Shown here piece after piece: positions 51,101 to 60,100 of a stretch of 64,000 bases of DNA. Origin of the DNA: Cryptocoryne crispatula var. balansae. Its lineage: Eukaryota; Streptophyta; Magnoliopsida; Alismatales; Araceae. Below the pieces are notes generated by a model that made no database searches, was not told the origin of the DNA, and saw nothing but the letters and a program-made list of their open reading frames with translations. The stretch spans positions 1,590,001-1,654,000 of the forward strand of contig CM069933.1 in NCBI GenBank assembly GCA_036172225.1, written 5' to 3'. Numbering within the stretch: position 1 is the first letter of the stretch; the number at the start of each line of letters is the position of its first letter. The translations under genes and the position numbers were made by a program.

Positions 51101-54100
51101 GCAGTTCGTGAGGATGATAATCTAAAGCTTGAGATTGCTGGTTTGAAATCAATGTAAAAAGCTTTCTTAATTGTTAGCATTCATGTTTTACTTTTGTCAC
51201 ATATAGCACATTTTCCTTTCTAGTGTTGTTTTAGCCTTCAATACTGATTCTTGCATTTGTTCGATCCTTGTTCTTTGCAGGTTTTGTGAGAGAGCACATG
51301 CTTTAATTCATGGAGATCTCCATACAGGTTCTATCATGGTCACCAGGGATTCAACACAAGTTTTAGATCCAGAGTTTGCTTTTTATGGACCCATGGGCTT
51401 TGATATTGGTGCCTTCCTAGGAAATCTGATTTTGGCTTTCTTTTCACAAGACAGCCATGCGAATGAAGAGAGTAATCGAGATGTATGGATCTAGTTTCTT
51501 TTCCCGTTAAGATTTATGATTAACCTAACTTTACCGCTCCCTTTTTGCTGTATTTCCGAGTTTTATCTTTAAGGCAAGTAAAGCTTGGGTGGCATGAAGT
51601 TGGGTAATTCCTTCCCAGAATTTGAGTGTTCATTGTGACATACCTGCAACATTTGTCAAAAGGGAGACCCAATTCAGCTTTAGGGACATCCATACCTGCA
51701 ACATAAGATGTATTCTCATGTTAGAAAATTGCTACGGAAACCACACCTGACTTTATCAGACACAAAATGAGCTACTGAATTTTAGGAAGAAGCAAATTGC
51801 ATGAAAATTTCTTCAATTCCTTTCCCACCATAGTGCCCAAAATATGGTGTATAATATCACCACCACATGATGTCGTCTCATTTCAGTCTTCACCTCCTTT
51901 CCTACCAAAGGAACCAGCCTGCATTAGTAGGTGGATCCAGCACAATCTCTGTACAATAGACACCTACTTTGGAGGATTGTTTGAACAAAAATATGATTCA
52001 TCCTCACTATGAGCATCACAAAAGGTGGCTTGATACTATTCATTCTCTGCAAAAGGTGTCAAAAGCAGGTGATGGCTAAGGTTACCATCTTAACCACTTT
52101 GCCTCATCATCTAAAAGAGATGGAGGCAGTTCAACTTTAATTATGGTGTGCCGGATTTACTGATACGGATCCTATCAAATCTGGCAGGTGCCAATCTGCT
52201 CCTCAACAGATTGACCAGGAGTGGGGTGGCTGGATTGGCCCAATATCGGCTGATCCAGGATGTGTTTTAATTTATTTTGTTTTATTTTTTATAATTTTAA
52301 TCTAATATTAATTTAAGGGAAAATCCACTTGGATTTATATTTGTGGAAGCATTCTCCCTCTTTCAAAATGTTTTTTCTTTTGGAAGGTTCAAAATTGCTC
52401 ATGTTGATATAAAATGGCTATACAATAAAAAAGTTAATGCTTAACTGATCTCGATCTCGTAAACCTATATCATTTTAACTTTTTCATTTAGAAATGATAA
52501 TAAATAGAATTTATATTTTTTACTAATTTGGTATTTCTTTTGTTTTTCCATTAACATTATTTATTTAAGATCATATTCAATATTGGTATGTGTTAGACCT
52601 AGGGCCGTAAACAGGTCAAATTTGGTAGCGGTACCACTTGTTTTCGATTCTAATTGCGATGAGCTGAATCTGGCAAAGTTTGAGCTCAAATACGAGTATA
52701 CTGAACCCTTGCTCAAGCTTGCTTCTTTACTTAATCGAGCAAAGTTTTAGCTCGAGCTTGAATACCATCTATACTCAAGTTCAGTCCACATTCTAGTTCA
52801 AACTAGATACAAAAAGCTTATAAAACTCAAAATCAATCAAAGTCATTTGTGAAACTCGAACTTTAACTCATTTATGAAACTTGATCTAAATTTAAACTCA
52901 ATTTTTGATTTGTTCTATATATTTAAGTGATAATATATATAAATATAAATATTTATAGTTTTATTTTTAAATAAATATTCAATCAAGTATTTAATCGAGC
53001 TACTTGTGAATTTATCGAGTTAAATAAGAGTTTGTTCAAGTTTGGCTCGTTTAATGAGTCGAGTTTTATTTTTTATTCAAGCTTGTGTGTTTAGTATAAT
53101 AAACAAGTCTAGTCAAGTTTTCATTGAGTCGAGTTTCGTGCTATTTTTGAGTGTATTGGTTTATTTGCACTCATTTGCACCCCTGCTAATGGAGATAGAG
53201 AAGGTGGCAGAGCGACGGCAATGCTGGTCTATGATGACGACAGACTCCTCTGTTAGATGAAGAGAGAATGAGGAAAGGAGGTGATGGCGATTCTAAAGAA
53301 GAGAAGGGAGGCCACAAGGTGGGTGGCGATGGCGGCGTTCATATAACCAGTAGGGGGAGATTCTGGATAGAGAGATGGGTGACTGGGTCGTTAAGGTAGT
53401 GTCGATGGGGCAACAACGGTGGTGGGCCCAAGTGCTGTTGATGATGGAGCCTCTAGCAAGATGGGTTACTGGGGAGAGAGATTTGAGCTGCCAACATGTT
53501 GTAATGCTAGGCTTCCTATGGAGGAAAAAGGGCGATGCCGAGCCGTTGTCAACTAGAAAAGTGAAGGTGTGCCATGGCCCACCGGAGAAGGGAGATACAC
53601 CGTTGACATTGATGCTCTACTATTAGAGGAAGGGGGGCGATAGAGAAGATGGAGAAGATCAGGAGCTACATTGTTGGACGATGGGAGTATGCCGTAATGG
53701 GGGAGGTGTGGGCCTACGTTAGCGAGATTAAGGCTTGCCGGCTTGGGCCATCACGGTTAGTATAAAGAGTGAGGGTTGCCCATGTATCGACGATTTGATC
53801 TCATGTTAACGGAATCAGACCATTATCGGTTCAGTATTGGGTGATTCCGAATCCAATGGCTTTGGATTTTCTGATTCTGATTCCGATAACTTGTTGGATT
53901 TAATATCGAACATCCTCTTAGTGTTGAGCCAATCAGAATCAAGCCAAAATATTGAATAATTGGAAACTATTTACAACCCTAGTCAGACTTGTAATGGCTA
54001 TCTTGGTTAGGAGCAGATTGATCCCCTGTGACACTTATTTTCTTGATTTTTAAACTAGTATGTCTAATTAATTAAGACATTTTATCGATAAAAATGATAA

Positions 54101-57100
54101 TTTATGGTATGATGAACCTAAAAGTTACTGATTTCATCAATGTAATAATCTCAATTCAACTGGAGAGCAAATATATGAAGATAGACTGATACAAGGAATA
54201 ATTATTCGATGTTTCTAAAATGAAAAAGTCATGGGGTTCTTGAGAAGACTGTCTTGCCTTGCCCAAGGATCATGGGATCGGGACTTAGATCGAGATTTTT
54301 TTAATTTTGTTTTCATACAAAAAGATTAAAAAAATTATGATAAATCCTAAAAAATATGGAAACCTCTAAAAAGTGTTAAAAATATAAATGTGATTTCTAA
54401 CACACTCTCATGTGACTATGAGAGATTTTAAGACACATGGATATAAAATAACACTATTATTTATTCCAATAAAGAAGAAAAAGTACAATTCATATGGAGT
54501 ACAAAAGATACCTTTCTATCACCAATATCTACGAAATTGACCTTCGTAGTTCTTGTTTTCTTTATTCTCCTAGATGCTCCATTGAGACATATGAGTCATG
54601 GTTGGCCCGTATTCATATGAAAATAATGATTCGGCAATTTGACTAAAAGCTTACACTATCAAGTATTGAAGTGGGGGTAAATAACGGGCTCTATTTAAGT
54701 TTGAAGTAAGTTTTGATAATTTGTTGTCGGATACTCGTAAAAAACCCATTAGATTCTGACAAAAACTTCTTTCATTTGAATGTTATCTCTTACTCAAATC
54801 ATCGGGCCCTACTCTACTCGTGCGTGTATTGCTGGATCCGGAACCTCCTCCGTCACCTCCACTTCCACCTGAACCACCTACATCTTGCTGTTGTGTAGGT
54901 GTATTATACTCTTACTCATCATCATCTAAGGAAAGTGCTTAAGTACACTCTGTGGGACTCATAGGTCTTCATCTGACAATTTACTTTCACCTTTTCTCAA
55001 CTTCTTCTTACTGTGTACCCTATCCAATGCTGTGCTAGTATACATTTTCGATGATTTTGAAATATACAAATATTTTTTTATTTTGCTAACTCTTCTGAGT
55101 AGTAGAATGACCTGAACCTAAAGCGACATGAGAAACTTAAGCTGGAGCTGGCTCTAGAACTATAGTTTGAGCTAGATCTAAAAGTGGTGTTGCACAAGAA
55201 ACTTCAATATTTTATTCTTCTTACATCTCTTCATTCTCACCAATTACGCTGTCAAAATCACCTTCGATCCATGATCAATTATTCGGGTCAAACTGTGGCT
55301 TTGGTTCAACATCATTTTCATAATTTCATCAATCTATGTTGAAAGTGGATATTCTTAGAAAAATGTATTTCAAGTTAACATCATTTTGTGATAGTCCTTG
55401 ACTTGCTCAGTTATTTGTTCGTATAAACCATCTACAAATCAAGCAAATCTCTTTTCAAATATTTTTTGACGTTTCTTGATGTTTTTTATTCTCGACCATG
55501 TATTATAATGACATAACATTAGTTTTTTCAATCTTTCACTCTCTAACTTGTTCTTTTTTTGTGTGTACAAGGCTGAAGATGCTCCAATTTCTCTTGCACT
55601 GGGTTGAACTAATGCCTTGACTCAATACTCAAACTGTATTAGCGACGAATGGATTCCATTCACTTCTGTTATTTATTTAAATCCACCAATCAGCTGTAAA
55701 AAGATAAAATAGTATAGTAAATGTGTATTCTTTTTATAAGAATGTTTATTATGTATCAAATGTTATTAAACATACTAGGAGAAATCTTGTCATGTGAATA
55801 TTGTAGATTTGGATCTCCATACACTTTAATTTGGTACTTATATGACGTCATATGAAATATAACATGAAATATAGATAAGTTTATTGGTCCTCAAAACTTA
55901 ATAAGTAAACAACAACTCACTTCAATTTTCAGTTATATTTTATCTCATGGAGTCTTAGCTAAACGTTGTTTCATTGCATACTTGTCTGCCGTATTGCATC
56001 ACTGGGTTCATGAAATATCATGTAAAAAATAGAATCCAACAATTAACATATTACTATAACAATTGAGTGAAATATAATAGTAAATAAATACCTGTTGCAT
56101 GAATATGGTGGTGAAGTATCTTATCTCATATATTTTCTATAATTTTCTACTATTTTTATAACATTTGGTTGTTTCTCTTTAATTTTTAATTTTGCTTTGT
56201 CCATTGACTCATACAAGTACCTCATTTGATTTTTTTCATCGAAATTAACCAATTTTAACATTTATACAAGGGGTTCTATCGCAGACAAGTAGTATTGCAC
56301 TCTTTCCATCACTTGTTTTTCTCAATAATATGCTCCATCTTAGCTAAGATCTTAATTTGGTCCATTCTGCCATATAAGTCAACCATGTAATCGATGTATG
56401 CTGATGAAAGTACGAGTCTCTTCAAGTCATGTCGATGTCTATGCATGTTTTCTAACGCAACGAAATATGTGACAAATCTCGTGAGACCAAGTTGTATTAG
56501 ATCACGATCATTGCTATGCTCTCTCATGATGTACAGTAGCTTAGGATGCCCATATATAATGGATGTGATCAACGGACCTTGACTCATCAAGGACCTCAAA
56601 GATGGCTCATTCCTAATATTCTCCAACATTAAATTTATGAAATGTGCTGCACAAGAACCCAAAACAAGTTTCTTATAACCTTCATTAATTTCTTCAATGC
56701 AACCTTATGAGATGCTTCATTATCAGTCACAAATTACACAATGTTGTCTTTAACTATTGTTTCGACAATATTTTTCATGAGATTAAATAAGTACTCTACA
56801 TTCTTCATATAACTAGATGCATCAATTGATTTCAAAAATGTGGTGCCCATAGAACAATACACAAGAAAGTTGATAATAGATATCCTTGTAATTCTTGTCC
56901 ATCCATCGCACAATATAGTGCAACCCTTTCTTTTCATGTTGACTTGAATTCATCTATTTATAAGGTCAACTCATTGACCTCTGCATCCAACCCACCCCTC
57001 ATATATATAATTAGACATCAGAACTTTTATTCTCGATCTAGCCTCACTAATAGTATCACTCATCGCTTGAAAATATGAATTGGTGGCTACCTGGGCCGGG

Positions 57101-60100
57101 ACACATACATTAAGGAAAAATAAGATATACTTATTAATGTTTGTTTCAAAAACATGTAAGACACATTTAAAAAAAGTTAATTAACATGTAAGATAGAGTT
57201 TAATTGTCTTTTAACCGCTATCACTCTACCTATACATAGATGTGTCTGTCGGCCAAATTGAATGTGATTGACGAAACTCACTGCCTCGTCCTGATTGATG
57301 TGTAGGCCGAGTGCCTCCACATCTAAACATTTGGCTATAGATCCTCCTACCCCTTCTTCTCTTCTCATCTTTTTGGGCCTGAACCTTACTTTCATGCATT
57401 ACTCGATTGACTTGTGCCTCATCTTCATCATTTGAACTTGATGAATCATCCTCAACGTGAGCACGTGATTTATCTTTTTTTACGACTTTTGGACATGAGA
57501 TTTGTTTCTTCATCCGAGTAACTCATCGTGTTATTCGGCTATCTGCTTAAGACATATCTCTTTGTGATGCTCTTCCAGTTAATATGCTCTCATTTCTTCT
57601 TTGAACTCCGTCGATTCCTTCTCACACTTCTTCACATTCTCACTAATCCCACTTATGTGTTATTTGAGACAGTAAACACCTCCATTCATTTATTTTTCAC
57701 ACCACTTATATTTCACTCTTTTCTTCTCAACATCTAACATGTGTCCATGTCATCGAATGCGATCTCTCAAGAATCTATCTCTTCATGCCTCAAGAAACGA
57801 GATCGTCGAAACGAGAATATCTATATAGTATCTTTAATCCCTTAATTTCTTCCGCCTATTACTACTCTTAAGTTCTTTATCTCATATTGAACAAACTACC
57901 TATATCATATATATTTTTCTTATTTTATTTTCTATTATAATTTTTGTTAGATAGCCTTGTTAAGTATGTTTCATATATTACTAATTTTATCATGAAATCT
58001 ATCTAAAGATTCATCTAGACATTATTGTCTGTTCGAATTTTATAACTTAATATTTTTATGATTATATACGTACAATTTACCCAAGATGTCATATCAGTCT
58101 TCTCTTCTTATTGTTCAAGATAAAACTTAGGTTTGGCATAAGATTCTTTGTATGTTTCCTATTAACAATAGATTACCCTCTATATATTTCACTTTTAATT
58201 ATCTGTCAATTTATTTTGATGTTTAATAGTTCTGTCTTTCTAAAAAGATTACAGGACATTTTACATTTGAAAATGCACTCCAATTGACATTTTCGAGATC
58301 CAATTTCTCGAGATGTTTTCAAGATATCTTCTTTTCAGTCTTCTTGAGATAAAATCAAGATATTAGATGACAATCCTTTGTCTATGTTGCCATCCCATAT
58401 CATGATGTGCAGGGACACTGCTCATTGTCTGACATTTTTCCTTCACATAGAAGAAATAAAATAAAAAATTATATTTTATATTAAATAAAGATATCTAGAC
58501 ATGGGAGGCCAACCGGACAAGGATCTAAACCAAACTCCCAAGGGGGCAAAGCCAAGAGGGGGTCACTCATCTTAAGGGGTGACAGTCACCCCCTCGCGGT
58601 AATTAGGTGATTGAAACAAGGGGTCCCCCCTATAGAGGGGGAACCAGCCGCCGGGGAGGGGGGGATTGGGAGAGGTGGCTGCTCCTCGCTAGAGGGGACG
58701 CCGAAGGGGGGTGCCATAAATTGGGAAGGGAAGGGCATGGGAGGGTGGAATCGGGGTGAGGGAGGGGGGATTGACCAATTTTGAGGACAAATTGTGTCCG
58801 GAATAGGGCCTGATTTCAGTCTTTTTGGATTCACCGGGAATCGGTCGATTCCTGATCTAATTCTACAAAATCGGCTGATTCATGACTGATTCTACCGATC
58901 CAGGCCGATTCCTGATCTAATTCTACAAAATCGGCTGATTCATGATTGATTCTACCGATCCAGGCTGATTCCTTCGAGAACAGACATTGGATTGGCTGTT
59001 CAAAGGTAAAACCATATTGGTAGGTGTTGATCCAATCTACGAATTGGCCGATTTTGCAAACTAATGTTAAACTCAGGGATAAGAGAACACACAAACCGTT
59101 ATAACTCCATTAAACTTGTCAACTGTCTTTAGTAACATTGGCAAGGTTTAATAAAATTGGAAGTCTACGGGAGACGTTACAATCCTCATCCTAATAGTAG
59201 TGAAAATTGCAATGGACTAAACCATGGATAAAGCAAGTACTTATATTAGGCATATCTAGAAGATAAAGTTGCCGATAAAAAACTCTACAATTTCTCGACT
59301 CTATAGAAGGCAGTTGTGATGTTTATGGTTCAAAGTAGCTGATGTTGGACAAGATACTGAAACTCATCCAGGTGTGCAACTTGACCAGCTGGGCCCACTG
59401 GAAAGGGCCGACCAGGCTGAGTCGAACTGAACTGGCTGAACCAGTCTGAACCAATATAAACCAGAATGGACCAGGTTAAATGGGCACGAACTAGTTGGAC
59501 TGGATTGAACCAAACTTAATTAGTCTGACTAGTCTTGAGATAGAGGGCTGAACTGGCTGGTTGCTCATCCTTCCCTTGTTGACATTGCATATGAACATGT
59601 TAAGGCCTTCTGTTTCTACTAGCTGCCACTGAGGCACAGGGGTGCAGGGGCTGGTGATCAGTGGTTGCTGTGGTGCTCGACTTTCTTTGTGATGGGTCCG
59701 GCAGGGGTACATGAAGATGGCACCTGATGTGCAGCTGATGAGGAGGGGTGGGGGCGGTGTGGAGGTTGCAGGCATGAAGGAGAGGGAGAACCAGTCCATG
59801 CTTGGAGATGACACAGCCGTGGGGCAGGGTGGTCATGGTCGTACCAGAGCTGCTGGTATTGGGGCTCTGGTGAGCTGTGTCCAGGTGATCTCCAACAGCA
59901 GCAAGGCTGACAGACGGTGCTGCACTCTTGTGGGGTTTGGTCATGCCCGGAACCGGTGATATGGATGGTGTCAGCAAGCTGTGGCAGCAACCTTGTGACG
60001 CGTTGTGGGACGGCGTCCCTTGCAGCAATTCAGACCCTGGTGGTGGCTTTGGCGTCAGTGGAGGACCTCAACCCTGGTGGTGCAGGTGGCAGGTTCTAGC

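Noticed and set aside
56309..57513. A functional host gene related to hAT transposases (domesticated)
   Set aside because: The domain pieces are in different frames with stops between them, and an 8-bp-flanked element interrupts the 5' part.
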